From Spirochaetota bacterium (lineage in GTDB: Bacteria; Spirochaetota; Spirochaetia; Treponematales; Treponemataceae), in the NCBI GenBank assembly GCA_023393015.1, contig JAEWMY010000054.1:87395-151394 (forward strand): a stretch of 64,000 bases of DNA, given 5' to 3'. Every line of letters starts with the position of its first letter. Position 1 is the stretch's first letter. A model generated the notes under the pieces. The model made no database searches. It worked only from the letters and a program-made list of their open reading frames with translations, and was not told the origin of the DNA. Both the position numbers and the translations under genes were made by a program. This document shows positions 52,168 through 60,927 of the stretch, piece by piece.

Positions 52168-53376
52168 ATGCCGGTAGCACCGTACATCAGTGAACTAATG
52201 TCGTCTTCATCGTTTATACGCAAGATGTTCGAGGAGGGGATGCAGCTCAAGGCTCGTTTCGGGGCGGACAAGGTGTATGATTTCAGTATCGGGAATCCGG
52301 ACCTTGAACCCCCGAAAAAAGTGAAGGAGATGCTCCGCGAGCTCGGGAATCTCGAGAAGACGGGGCTGCATTCGTACATGCCGAACGCGGGATACCCCGA
52401 GACTCGCGCGGCCATGGCCAAAAAGGTTTCGCGGGAACAGGGACTACCGGTAACGGGTTCAAACATAGTAATGGGCGTCGGCGCGGCGGGCGCGCTCAAT
52501 TCCGTTTTCAAGGCAATCCTTTCGCCCGGAGACGAGGTGATCGTGTCGACGCCGTATTTCGTCGAATACACCCAGTATGTCAGAAACCACGGCGGCACGC
52601 TTGTTACCGTTCCGAGCGCTGAAGACTTTTCCCTGGACGTCGGGGCGATCGGTCGGGCGCTCACGAAAAAGACCGCGGCCGTACTCATCAACTCGCCGAA
52701 TAACCCGACGGGAAAAATCTATCCGGAATCGGACATCAAGGCATTGTCCGCCCTCCTGGGACGTTTCCGAAACGAGGAAAGCAGGACGGTAACGATCGTG
52801 GCCGACGAACCGTATCGCGAGATCGTGTACGACAATCGTACCGTCGCCCCGTTGTTTCCCCATTGGGCGGATTCAGTCGTTTGCTCCTCGTTCGCGAAAA
52901 ACCTGAGCCTTCCGGGCGAGCGAATCGGGTATACGGCGGTGAATCCCCAGGCGGCCGACGCCGCGCTACTCGTCGACGCGATCATCTACTCGACGCGCGT
53001 GCTCGGTTTCGTCAACGCACCCGCGACCTTCCAGCGTATAGTCGCCGAGTGTTGGGACGAGAGCGTCGACTATTCGTCCTACGAGATCAGGAGAAACAGC
53101 CTGACCGATAATCTCTCTTCCGCGGGAATAGAGTACGCTGAACCCGAAGGGGCATTCTATCTTTTTTGCAGGGTTCCCGCGAAACGCGGCGCCGGCGGCG
53201 CAGAACCGGCCGACGACGCCGCGTTTTGCGAGCACCTCAAGAAATACCGCATCCTGGGAGTTCCCGGACGGGGTTTCGGGAAACCGGGATGGTTCAGGCT
53301 CGCGTATTGCGTCTCGCTCGAGTCCATTCGCGGCTCGAAAGAGGCCTTCGCGAACGCGATGTCCGAGTGGATCTGA
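52168..53376 (+). CDS. Class I/II (aspartate-type) aminotransferase
   Basis: Fold-type I PLP enzyme, 402 residues: FSIGNPDLEPPKKVKEML, HSYMPNAGYPETRAAMA, ISTPYF-like VIVSTPYFVEYTQY, INSPNNPTG, VADEPYREIVYD, and the PLP lysine in CSSFAKNLSLPGERIGY, with the substrate-carboxylate Arg in WFRLAYC. It is related to AspB-like enzymes that act on several amino acids; substrate not predictable. Its neighbours are glycogen genes, which does not help. RBS GAAGGAG before ATG. Confidence 0.88.
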   Translation: MPVAPYISELMSSSSFIRKMFEEGMQLKARFGADKVYDFSIGNPDLEPPKKVKEMLRELGNLEKTGLHSYMPNAGYPETRAAMAKKVSREQGLPVTGSNIVMGVGAAGALNSVFKAILSPGDEVIVSTPYFVEYTQYVRNHGGTLVTVPSAEDFSLDVGAIGRALTKKTAAVLINSPNNPTGKIYPESDIKALSALLGRFRNEESRTVTIVADEPYREIVYDNRTVAPLFPHWADSVVCSSFAKNLSLPGERIGYTAVNPQAADAALLVDAIIYSTRVLGFVNAPATFQRIVAECWDESVDYSSYEIRRNSLTDNLSSAGIEYAEPEGAFYLFCRVPAKRGAGGAEPADDAAFCEHLKKYRILGVPGRGFGKPGWFRLAYCVSLESIRGSKEAFANAMSEWI

Positions 53377-53390
53377 TCAAGGAGAACCGC

Positions 53391-54860
53391 ATGAAAATAC
53401 TGATGGTAACGAGCGAGGCGGTTCCGTTCGCGAAAACCGGCGGTCTCGCGGACGCGGTTTCCGCCCTGTCCGTCGCGCTGTCGCGTCTCGGTCACGACGT
53501 CCGCGTCGTGATGCCGCGATACTACAGGATCGACCGGAGCAAGCTTTCCCTGATGGCGGGACCCATGGGCGTCCACTCGGGATATCAGGAAATATGGACC
53601 GCCGTATACGAGGGCGCCTTGCCCGGAGCGAAGGTGCCGGTTTATTTCATCGACCACGAGGAAAGCTACGGCAGGGACGGCGTATACGGCACGACGGGAG
53701 AAACCGACTTTAACGACAATCCACAGCGCTTCTCGCTACTCGGCCACGCCGCGTTTCAGTTGTGCAGGAAGATACGCTGGTTTCCCGACATCGTCCACGC
53801 CCATGATTGGGCCGCCGCGCTCGCACCCATATTGCTGAAATTCAAAGAGCGCACGGAGGAGTTTTCCCGTACCGCGAGCGTTTTCACGATTCACAACATC
53901 GGGTATCAAGGCGTATACAGCAAGCATCTCTTTCCCTATACGGGTCTCGGATGGGATAATTTCTACGCCGCCGGTTTCGAGGATTGGGACCGCATGAACT
54001 TTCTCAAGGCGGGCATCGTCTCTTCGGACAAGCTAACGACCGTTTCACCGACGTACGCGAAGGAGATTCAGCGGCCTGAATACGGCTTTCGTATGGACGG
54101 TATCCTGCGCTATCGCGCGAAAGACCTAGTCGGCATACTGAACGGCGTCGACACGGACGTCTGGAATCCGCAAACGGACCCGCTCATACCGTCGAACTAC
54201 GGACCGAAGACGCTCGCGAAAAAGGCGGCCAACAAGGAAGCCCTCCAAAAGCGGATGGGCTTGCCTGTCGACCCCGACGTTCCCGTCGTCGGAATCGTCA
54301 CCCGGCTCGCAGACCAAAAGGGCGTTTCGGAGCTTTTCGGCCCCGCGTACGGTTCGGCATGGAGAATATGCACGGAAATCAAGCTGCAGATGGTCGTACT
54401 CGGCGCGGGAGAGCAGTGGTGCGAGAACGAGATATCCTCGCTCAGCCACTCGCTTCCGAACTTCCGCGCGTTCATCGGATACGACGAATCCCTCAGCCAC
54501 CTCATCGAAGCCGGTTCCGATTTTTTCCTCATGCCTTCCAGGTACGAACCGTGCGGCCTCAATCAGATGTATTCGCTCTTGTACGGCACCCTGCCGATAG
54601 TCAGGCGCACGGGAGGTCTCGCGGACACGGTCGAGAATTACAACGAGCAAACAGGCGAGGGCACGGGATTCTCGTTCGACAATCTGACGCCCCAAAGCAT
54701 ACTCGATACGGTCGGGTGGGCGGCTTACGCATGGTACAACAAACGCGAGCATGTCACGGCGATGCGCGTTCGCGGAATGAAGAGGGACTACAGCTGGGAC
54801 GCTTCCGCGAAACACTACGAAGATGTCTATAAAAACGCCCTTTCGACCTTGAACGTCTGA
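53391..54860 (+). CDS. glgA: Glycogen synthase (ADP-glucose type)
   Basis: GT5 enzyme extending alpha-1,4-glucan from ADP-glucose. 489 residues: KTGGLADAVSALSVALSRLGHDVRVVMP at the N-terminus (ADP-glucose loop), DIVHAHDWAAALAP, FTIHNIGYQG, GILNGVDTDVWNP, VTRLADQKGVSEL, and the C-terminal MPSRYEPCGLNQMYSLLYGTLPIVRRTGGLADTVENY. CAAGGAG upstream of the ATG fixes the start; the longer frame overlaps the aminotransferase. glgC is 43 kb away in this window. Confidence 0.95.
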   Translation: MKILMVTSEAVPFAKTGGLADAVSALSVALSRLGHDVRVVMPRYYRIDRSKLSLMAGPMGVHSGYQEIWTAVYEGALPGAKVPVYFIDHEESYGRDGVYGTTGETDFNDNPQRFSLLGHAAFQLCRKIRWFPDIVHAHDWAAALAPILLKFKERTEEFSRTASVFTIHNIGYQGVYSKHLFPYTGLGWDNFYAAGFEDWDRMNFLKAGIVSSDKLTTVSPTYAKEIQRPEYGFRMDGILRYRAKDLVGILNGVDTDVWNPQTDPLIPSNYGPKTLAKKAANKEALQKRMGLPVDPDVPVVGIVTRLADQKGVSELFGPAYGSAWRICTEIKLQMVVLGAGEQWCENEISSLSHSLPNFRAFIGYDESLSHLIEAGSDFFLMPSRYEPCGLNQMYSLLYGTLPIVRRTGGLADTVENYNEQTGEGTGFSFDNLTPQSILDTVGWAAYAWYNKREHVTAMRVRGMKRDYSWDASAKHYEDVYKNALSTLNV

Positions 54861-54878
54861 CGCGAACCGGAGGTAGGA

Positions 54879-55403
54879 ATGTTCTCGTACATCAAGAAAC
54901 TGATAACCGCGCTCAACTCGAACGCGCATCCCGGGGATATCGCGCACGCGGTGTCCTGCGCTTTGTTGTTGGCGCTCGTTCCGAAGGGAAACCTTCTGTG
55001 GCCGTTCCTCTTTTTCCTGACGATATTCATGCGAATGAACAAGGGGGCCTTTTTTCTCGCGTTCGTCCTTTTTTCGTTCGCCGTTCCCTTCGCTGACGTC
55101 GTTACCGAGCGCGTGGGCTTCGCGTTCCTGCGGACCGAAGCCTTAAGGCCGGCATTCGCGGCGATGTACGACGTACCTTTCGTCGGCTTGACGCGTTTCA
55201 ATAACACGATGGTCGCCGGTTCGCTCGCAATCGGCTTGCTCGCGTACGCGCCGGCATATTGGCTTTCGCGGGCGTTCGTCGCTTTCTGGCGGTCGAAACT
55301 CCAGCCGCTGGTGGTCAAAAGCAGGCTTTACAAGGCCTTCCGCGGATTCCCGCTCGTCAAGCTGGTCATAAAGGCGGGAACCCTTTCCGGAGGCGAAAAG
55401 TGA
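54879..55403 (+). CDS. TIGR03546-family membrane protein
   Basis: 174 residues with three to four hydrophobic segments (about 25-50, 55-75, 110-130). The start YIKKLITALNSNAHPGDIAHAVSCALLLALVPKGNLLWPF matches what I recall for TIGR03546, a spirochaete-type family found beside TIGR03545. Function unknown. Its stop overlaps the GTG of the TIGR03545 gene by 4 bases, supporting a joint role at the membrane. Confidence 0.8.
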   Translation: MFSYIKKLITALNSNAHPGDIAHAVSCALLLALVPKGNLLWPFLFFLTIFMRMNKGAFFLAFVLFSFAVPFADVVTERVGFAFLRTEALRPAFAAMYDVPFVGLTRFNNTMVAGSLAIGLLAYAPAYWLSRAFVAFWRSKLQPLVVKSRLYKAFRGFPLVKLVIKAGTLSGGEK

Positions 55404-57553
55404 AATTGCACAAGCTATACGGAAAAGCGTATACCGAGGCGAAATTCAAGAAGGGAATTCTCGGGAAAACGAGGATTGCCGCCGACAAGGCCGTCATCAA
55501 CCGGCTCGTCGTCAAGGGCACGGATCCCAAAACGGGTAAACCCTCTTATTCGTTCGACGTGTCGAAGGTAACCGACAAAAAGACGGTCGCGAACCTCAAC
55601 AGGATCGCAAAAGACATACGCAAACAGAAGGGGCGGGTCAACGTGGTCTCAATCGCCCTCGCGCTCGCCGCGCTCGCGGCGTTCGTCCTTCTCGTCGCGC
55701 TGTTTCGAAACGTCATCGCCAGAAAGGGAATCACGATGGCCCTCGAGGGAGCATTCGGCGCGCGGTGCGACATCGAGAGGGTAGACGTCGGTTTCTTCGA
55801 TACGAGTTTTCGGCTTGAGGGACTTGCCGTCGCGAACAAGGACGAGCCCATGAAAAACCTCTTCGAGATCGGGGAGTTTTCGCTGGAGTTCGATTTGCTC
55901 GAACTTACACGGGCGAAGCTCGTTGCCGACGAAGTCAGGATCAACGGAATAACATGGAATACCGACAGGACGGTATCCGGATCCCTTCCCCCAAACAGGC
56001 GGAAAAAGGCGGCCGCTGGCGGCGCGCCGAACCCGGTACTCGCGTCCATTCTCGCCGAAGCGGGGAAGGTAACGTCTGGCATTTCGATAGACTCGGGACT
56101 TGCCGCCGTACAGGATCAACTCGATCCCGTCAAGATCATAGAACGCGAGCGCGAACGACTCGCGTCTCCCGCCGTGGTCGAAAAAATCTCCGATACGATT
56201 CCGAAACTGACCGAAAAGTGGGAGACGAAGGGAACCGAGGCGAGGAAAGTCGCGGATTCGACGAAGGAGACCGTCGCGGCGCTGTCTTCCGTCAAGGTCA
56301 ACTCGATCAAGACGGTCGACGAGGCGCGGGCCCTCGTCGCGAAGCTCGACAAGGCTTCGAAGGACATCAAGGAATCCGTTTCCTTCGCTAAGACGACGTC
56401 GGCCGAGGCAGATCGCGACGCGAAAACGGTGAAGTCCTTGACCGCGGAAGCGGAGTCGGCGCTTGCCGCCGACAAGGCGCGACTCGTAAAGTTGGCCGAC
56501 GGGATCAAGTCGATTAACGTCGATACGGGAAAGGGAATCGTATCCTCCGCGTTCAACTCATTCTTCGTGTCGGCGCTCGGAAAGTACTATCCGTACTTCG
56601 ACAAGGGCCTTTCGCTCGTTCGCGAGTCGCAAGCTTCCAAAAAACGCGAAACCCCGAGAACGCCTGAGAAAAAAAACGGCGTCGTCGAACGATTGCCGGG
56701 TCGCGATATTACCTTCGGTACTGCGTCCTTGCCGAGCGTTCTCTTCCGCGAGATCGAGCTTTCGGCAGAAGACGCGGCCTCCGGAATCTCCGGAAACGGC
56801 ATCGTGCGCGACCTCACCAATGACGCCGACAGACTCGGCAAGCCGGTCTCGTTCGAACTCGGGGCACGGCACGGAAAGATGGCCGAGACGGTATCCGGAG
56901 TGATCGACGCGAGAACCGGAGCCGAAACGATCTTCGACGCTTCGTTCGGCGTAAAAGGGTACGCCCTCGCGATCGACGCGGGATCCTCCGCCGGCATGCC
57001 GTCAATCGCGGGAGACTCGACGATATCGGGAAAAATCGCCGTCAGGGGAACCGACGAGGTGTCGATCAACTCGCGTATTGCGGTCGCGAACGCGCGTATG
57101 TCCGTCAACTCCTTCAGTCCGTCGTTTTTGTATCGCGCGAGCAAGGACGCGCTCGCGGGAATCCGCGACGTCACCTTCACCGCGAAACTGACGATATCGC
57201 CGAAAGGGGAGTTTTCGCTGGCGGCCGGAAGCGATATCGACGAACGGCTTAACCGAGCCGTTCGCGAAAGCCTCGCGGGAAAGGTTGCCGAAGTGAAGGC
57301 GGCAATCAGGAAAGAAGCGAACTCCTACGTAGACGCGGAGCGGAAGAAATACCTTTCCCGCGTAAACGCGTTCACCGCGTCTTCGAAGGAATCGCTCGGG
57401 GCGATCAAGGACATCGAAGCGGGCGAAAAGTCACTTGACGCCAAAAAGAAGGAAGCGGAAAAACGCCTGAAGGAACTCGTTGCGGGGGCGATCGCCCCGA
57501 AGGGCGTAGATTCCAAAAATCCGGCGGGAAGCCTTTTGAAGAAACTTCCTTGA
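55400..57553 (+). CDS. TIGR03545-family AsmA-like protein
   Basis: 717 residues: a cytosolic N-terminus with conserved AYTEAKFKKGILGKTRIAADKAVINRLVVKG, one membrane helix (about 76-98, VVSIALALAALAAFVLLVALF), then a periplasmic region starting with an AsmA-like segment (MALEGAFGARCDIERVDVGFFDTSFRLEGLAV...FEIGEFSLEFDLLEL), a coiled-coil stretch rich in Lys/Glu/Ala (about 210-390), further beta-rich repeats and a second helical coil near the C-terminus (residues 635-690). AsmA-like proteins bridge membranes in lipid transport; whether this one does is unknown. GTG start at 55400 overlaps the upstream stop. Confidence 0.8.
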   Translation: MKLHKLYGKAYTEAKFKKGILGKTRIAADKAVINRLVVKGTDPKTGKPSYSFDVSKVTDKKTVANLNRIAKDIRKQKGRVNVVSIALALAALAAFVLLVALFRNVIARKGITMALEGAFGARCDIERVDVGFFDTSFRLEGLAVANKDEPMKNLFEIGEFSLEFDLLELTRAKLVADEVRINGITWNTDRTVSGSLPPNRRKKAAAGGAPNPVLASILAEAGKVTSGISIDSGLAAVQDQLDPVKIIERERERLASPAVVEKISDTIPKLTEKWETKGTEARKVADSTKETVAALSSVKVNSIKTVDEARALVAKLDKASKDIKESVSFAKTTSAEADRDAKTVKSLTAEAESALAADKARLVKLADGIKSINVDTGKGIVSSAFNSFFVSALGKYYPYFDKGLSLVRESQASKKRETPRTPEKKNGVVERLPGRDITFGTASLPSVLFREIELSAEDAASGISGNGIVRDLTNDADRLGKPVSFELGARHGKMAETVSGVIDARTGAETIFDASFGVKGYALAIDAGSSAGMPSIAGDSTISGKIAVRGTDEVSINSRIAVANARMSVNSFSPSFLYRASKDALAGIRDVTFTAKLTISPKGEFSLAAGSDIDERLNRAVRESLAGKVAEVKAAIRKEANSYVDAERKKYLSRVNAFTASSKESLGAIKDIEAGEKSLDAKKKEAEKRLKELVAGAIAPKGVDSKNPAGSLLKKLP

Positions 57554-57603
57554 CGGTTATCTCCCCCCCCGATGCGTTTTTTTTTTGGGGGGGGAAGAAC
57601 CGT
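57553..57603. terminator. Hairpin with C8 and G8 arms between convergent genes
   Basis: ACGGTT (57553-57558) and AACCGT (57598-57603) flank C8 (57563-57570) and G8 (57587-57594); a T10 tract (57577-57586) lies in the loop. The stem is strong on both strands and sits between the convergent TIGR03545 and p83/100 genes, so a bidirectional terminator is likely, though no clean T-run follows the stem on either side. Confidence 0.5.
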
Positions 57604-57617
57604 TCAGGGTTTTCTGA

Positions 57618-59231
57618 TCAATTCGAGGATAGGTCTGACAGGTCGGTCGCCCTCAGAAGGCGCATCGCTCCCGACGAGTCCTGCACGAGTATGCCGCTCG
57701 GCGTGGGCGTTATGGCGGTGTAGGGCAGCACCTCTATCGTCGATTGGGCCTTGAGCGCGAGACCGGAATCGAACCTGCCGAGAAGTCCTTTCGAGCCGCG
57801 GTCGAGAATCGCGTAATAATCGTTGCCGCTTTTTACCAACATGCTGCTTTCCGCGATCTCGTCGGTTCCCTGAACCTTTATGTCAAGGCTGACGGGATCG
57901 ATAAGTACGAGCCTGACCGCGCCCGATCCGCCTTTCTTTCCCGCGACGGCCATGTATCCTCCTCCCGCCTCGAGGATAATCCGGTTCCGAACCGTGTTGA
58001 GGGGCGAGGATTTCAGGACCTTTCCGTCGGTGAGGTTCACGATGACGAGATCTCCGAGGAAGGAGGAATCGGCGACGCGAAGCGCGAGGGCGGGTTTGGC
58101 GCTCGCGAGGGCGGCAGCCTCGGCCCTGCGGGCCTCGTCATCCGAACGATCCTGTTCCTTTTGCGCGTCAGCCGCGATCTCTTTCCGTTCGGTTCTTGAT
58201 TCCTGCTGTTTGAGATCGGCGAGTTTTTGATCCTGTTCGGCCTCGCTCTCCTTTCGAGCGGCGGTTTCCGTCGCCTTTCGGGATTCCTCTGTCTTCTCCT
58301 CGGCGACACGTTCCGTAGCTGCGGCCTTTTCCTCGGCTGCTTTTGCCTTTTCCCCGGCGGCGGTATCGCCCGGTTTCTTGTCCGCCTCGGCCCGCGCCTT
58401 TTCGGCTTCCTTGCGCGCTTCATCGGCTTCCTTGCGCGCGCTCGCAGCCTCCGTTTGCCTTACGGTCGCCTCGGATTTTGCCGCGGTTGCCTCTTTTTGC
58501 GCCGTTTCGGCCCGCTTTTGCGCTTCGTCGCTTTCGCGTTCCTTCAGTTCGGCCATGTCCTTGCGCGCCGCGGTTCCCTCTTTACCGTCTTCCTTGATCC
58601 GCTCGGTAACGTCCTTCGAGGTAAGCGCGCTCGTGTCGACCGTACTGATGGTTCCCGCGAGACGTTGGTCGCTCAGGGGTATAACCAGCTGCGTCTTGCC
58701 GGGCCATTGGTCATACCGGGTCGAAATACCCGCTGATTCCGCGGTCAGGTTTTTGGTGACGACGGGCTTATACCTTTTCTCGAAGACGTCGAGCTTTCCC
58801 CTGTACACGGCGTTGTATACGGTGATAAACCGCGCGAGTGTCGCGGCGTCACTATCGGAATACCCGTACGCGGCGGAAAGAAACGACGAAACGATCCTTC
58901 TTACGTTGTCGATGTGGTCAACGCCCGCTCCCGTGCCGAGGAACAGTATATCGGCGTCGAAACCGGTCGCTACGGACGGATCCACCGCGTGGATGACGAA
59001 GTAGGTCGCGCGTGAACCGGCCGCGTCCGAGGTACGTATTGCACGACCGAGCGCAGAGCCGATCCCGCGAATCTCCTCGGCCGTGTTGACCGTCGAATGC
59101 GGCCCGACGTAGTTGATAAACTCGATCGGGGCGGAGGAATCCGCCTCCAGTTCCTTGCGGTCGACTTCGAGGGCGGTAACCCGGGCGAACGCCAGGACCG
59201 AGACACACAGCGCGAAAAGGATTCTCTTCAT
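57618..59231 (-). CDS. P83/100-family secreted antigen
   Basis: 537 residues: signal peptide (MKRILFALCVSVLAFARVTA), an N-terminal domain (about 20-200) with EFINYVGPHSTVNTAEEIRGIG, typical of the Borrelia P83/100 and treponemal relatives, a long charged coiled coil rich in Glu/Ala/Lys/Arg (about 210-380, e.g. EADEARKEAEKARAEAD), and a beta-rich C-terminal domain (about 385-537). ATG at 59231 has GGAGG upstream; the frame extension to 59255 is rejected. Function in the cell is unknown; relatives are periplasmic or surface antigens. Confidence 0.85.
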   Translation of the reverse strand: MKRILFALCVSVLAFARVTALEVDRKELEADSSAPIEFINYVGPHSTVNTAEEIRGIGSALGRAIRTSDAAGSRATYFVIHAVDPSVATGFDADILFLGTGAGVDHIDNVRRIVSSFLSAAYGYSDSDAATLARFITVYNAVYRGKLDVFEKRYKPVVTKNLTAESAGISTRYDQWPGKTQLVIPLSDQRLAGTISTVDTSALTSKDVTERIKEDGKEGTAARKDMAELKERESDEAQKRAETAQKEATAAKSEATVRQTEAASARKEADEARKEAEKARAEADKKPGDTAAGEKAKAAEEKAAATERVAEEKTEESRKATETAARKESEAEQDQKLADLKQQESRTERKEIAADAQKEQDRSDDEARRAEAAALASAKPALALRVADSSFLGDLVIVNLTDGKVLKSSPLNTVRNRIILEAGGGYMAVAGKKGGSGAVRLVLIDPVSLDIKVQGTDEIAESSMLVKSGNDYYAILDRGSKGLLGRFDSGLALKAQSTIEVLPYTAITPTPSGILVQDSSGAMRLLRATDLSDLSSN

Positions 59232-59247
59232 TTTGACCTCCAACGAT

Positions 59248-60927
59248 CTATTCAAGTAGCGAAGCGAGCAGGGTTCGCGCGTATTCGGCCGTTTGCGCGC
59301 CGTACGGCCGCGCGGTCAAGGCGATCAACAGCGAAATAGCGTCGCGTGACACATCGCCGGTCGAGTAGCGGGCGACCGCGTACAGGGCCGAACAGGCGGA
59401 ACGCTGAACCGTCTGGCTCGCGCCTCCCGCGACGCGCAGTATCCGTTCGACGGCATCGAGCGTCCTTCCGTCGCGATCTGGTCCGAGCAGCGAAAGGCCG
59501 TGCAATACGCCGATGGCGATTGACTCGTCCATCGGACCGTACGAGACGGAAAGCAAGGGCTCGCGGTATTCGGTCGAAGCGATCGCGCCCAGAAGGCTTG
59601 CGGCCCGCCCGCGTTCATGCGGATCGAAATCGCGGGGAAACATCGGATCCCCCGAATCGTTCGAGAGAACGTCCACGAGGCGGCGAGCGTACGCGACCTC
59701 GTCAGATCCGACGGTACCCTCCTCGAGCCGCGACAAGACCTCGGAGAAAAAAGCCGCGATCGCGTCCCTGCCCGAAAAGAAGGCCCCGCCGTACTCGATC
59801 GACCTTCCCTCGAGTATACCGTACTTCCCGTGATTTGCGTGCCATTTTTTGCCGCCTATCCGGGTTTCCGGGCGAAAACTCCGTACGGCCCAGTCCGCGC
59901 CGGGAAGGAAAATCTGACCGTCGCGGGACAGGGCAACCCCGGGGCTTGTCGGTGCGTAGGCTATCGAGTAGAGAACCCGCCCCGAGTCCGTCAGGGACAC
60001 GGCCGCCGAGGAAGCCGCGAAGGTAAATTGCCCGTAGGCCGTGGACGAGGTGACGGACGGACCGCCGAGAGCCGCTCCCCGAACCGACCAGAGGGGGGTA
60101 CCGTCGGTCGCGTTGAGGGCGTCAATCACGCCCGACTGCCGCGCTATTGCGAGCGTTCCGTCGAGATACGACAAGGCCCTGCAGGGATCCCCGGCGGCCG
60201 AACGCCAGAGAACGGCCGATTCCCTTCCGGGTGACGATAGCCCGGAACGAACATGGCAAAAAACGACCGAACCGTCCTTGAAACCCGCGAAAAAACCGGA
60301 TGGGGCGCCCGCGAGACAGGTTACGGGCGCTTGTATCGCGATTCGCTCGAGAAGCTCGCCGAACGGAGAGACGCGCGCGAGAAAGCCGTTTTTCGTGGAG
60401 ACGATCAGTTCCCCGTCGCCCGTTTCGCCGATCGGTTCCGAGATAGCGAATTTAACCGGCATCGACCACTTCAAGCCGCTCGACGGACCCACGCAGGAAA
60501 TCCTGTTTTCATACAGGACGAACACGCGACCGTCACGCCCGGCAAGCGGGGGGACGGTCGGTTGGGACGAACCGGAAAGGCGCCAGAGAAACCTGCCGTC
60601 AGGGTTATACGCCGCGATCGATCCGTTTCTCGTCGCGACGACGAGCAAACCCTCCGGGACGACGGAAAGAAAGACCGCGGGCCCTCCCGGGACCGGGCGA
60701 CTCCAGAGGAAGTTCCCGTCGGAGGACAGGCAGGTAACGCTCCGGTCCGAGGTTCCGAAGAATACGCGGTCATCGATGGTAACCGGACCCGAGGTGACGG
60801 TACCGGTCAATATCCGCGTCCATGCGGGTTCAAGCGCTGAAAGCCGCTGTGTAAGGGCGAGTGCCGCGACGGTCACCGTTACGAAGCGAGTGACGACGAG
60901 CGACAAACGGCGTACTCGGCGCGTCAT
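59248..60927 (-). CDS. Exported PQQ-like beta-propeller protein with helical C-terminus
   Basis: 559 residues: a hydrophobic N-terminus (about 8-30, likely signal peptide), then repeats typical of BamB/quinoprotein propellers (DDRVFFGTSDRSVTCLSSDGNFLWSRPV; GSIAAYNPDGRFLWRLSG; GVIDALNATDGTPLWSVRG) to about residue 350, and a helical HEAT-like C-terminal region (about 400-559). No enzyme motif. ATG overlaps the RNA methyltransferase stop, and the p83/100 gene begins 16 bases after its end, so all three are one operon. Confidence 0.8.
   Translation of the reverse strand: MTRRVRRLSLVVTRFVTVTVAALALTQRLSALEPAWTRILTGTVTSGPVTIDDRVFFGTSDRSVTCLSSDGNFLWSRPVPGGPAVFLSVVPEGLLVVATRNGSIAAYNPDGRFLWRLSGSSQPTVPPLAGRDGRVFVLYENRISCVGPSSGLKWSMPVKFAISEPIGETGDGELIVSTKNGFLARVSPFGELLERIAIQAPVTCLAGAPSGFFAGFKDGSVVFCHVRSGLSSPGRESAVLWRSAAGDPCRALSYLDGTLAIARQSGVIDALNATDGTPLWSVRGAALGGPSVTSSTAYGQFTFAASSAAVSLTDSGRVLYSIAYAPTSPGVALSRDGQIFLPGADWAVRSFRPETRIGGKKWHANHGKYGILEGRSIEYGGAFFSGRDAIAAFFSEVLSRLEEGTVGSDEVAYARRLVDVLSNDSGDPMFPRDFDPHERGRAASLLGAIASTEYREPLLSVSYGPMDESIAIGVLHGLSLLGPDRDGRTLDAVERILRVAGGASQTVQRSACSALYAVARYSTGDVSRDAISLLIALTARPYGAQTAEYARTLLASLLE

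Noticed and set aside
57572..57754. A 60-codon frame starting in the homopolymer hairpin.
   Set aside because: It begins with the T10/G8 tracts and then runs antisense to the p83/100 gene.
58378..58450. Near-repeats of TCGGCTTCCTTGCGCGC as a DNA tandem repeat element.
   Set aside because: They only reflect the EAxKEA heptads of the coiled coil in the p83/100 protein.
58227..58736. A hydrophobic-looking 169-codon frame opposite the p83/100 coiled coil.
   Set aside because: The complement of repeated Glu/Ala/Lys codons gives Leu/Phe/Gly-rich artefacts; no start signal.
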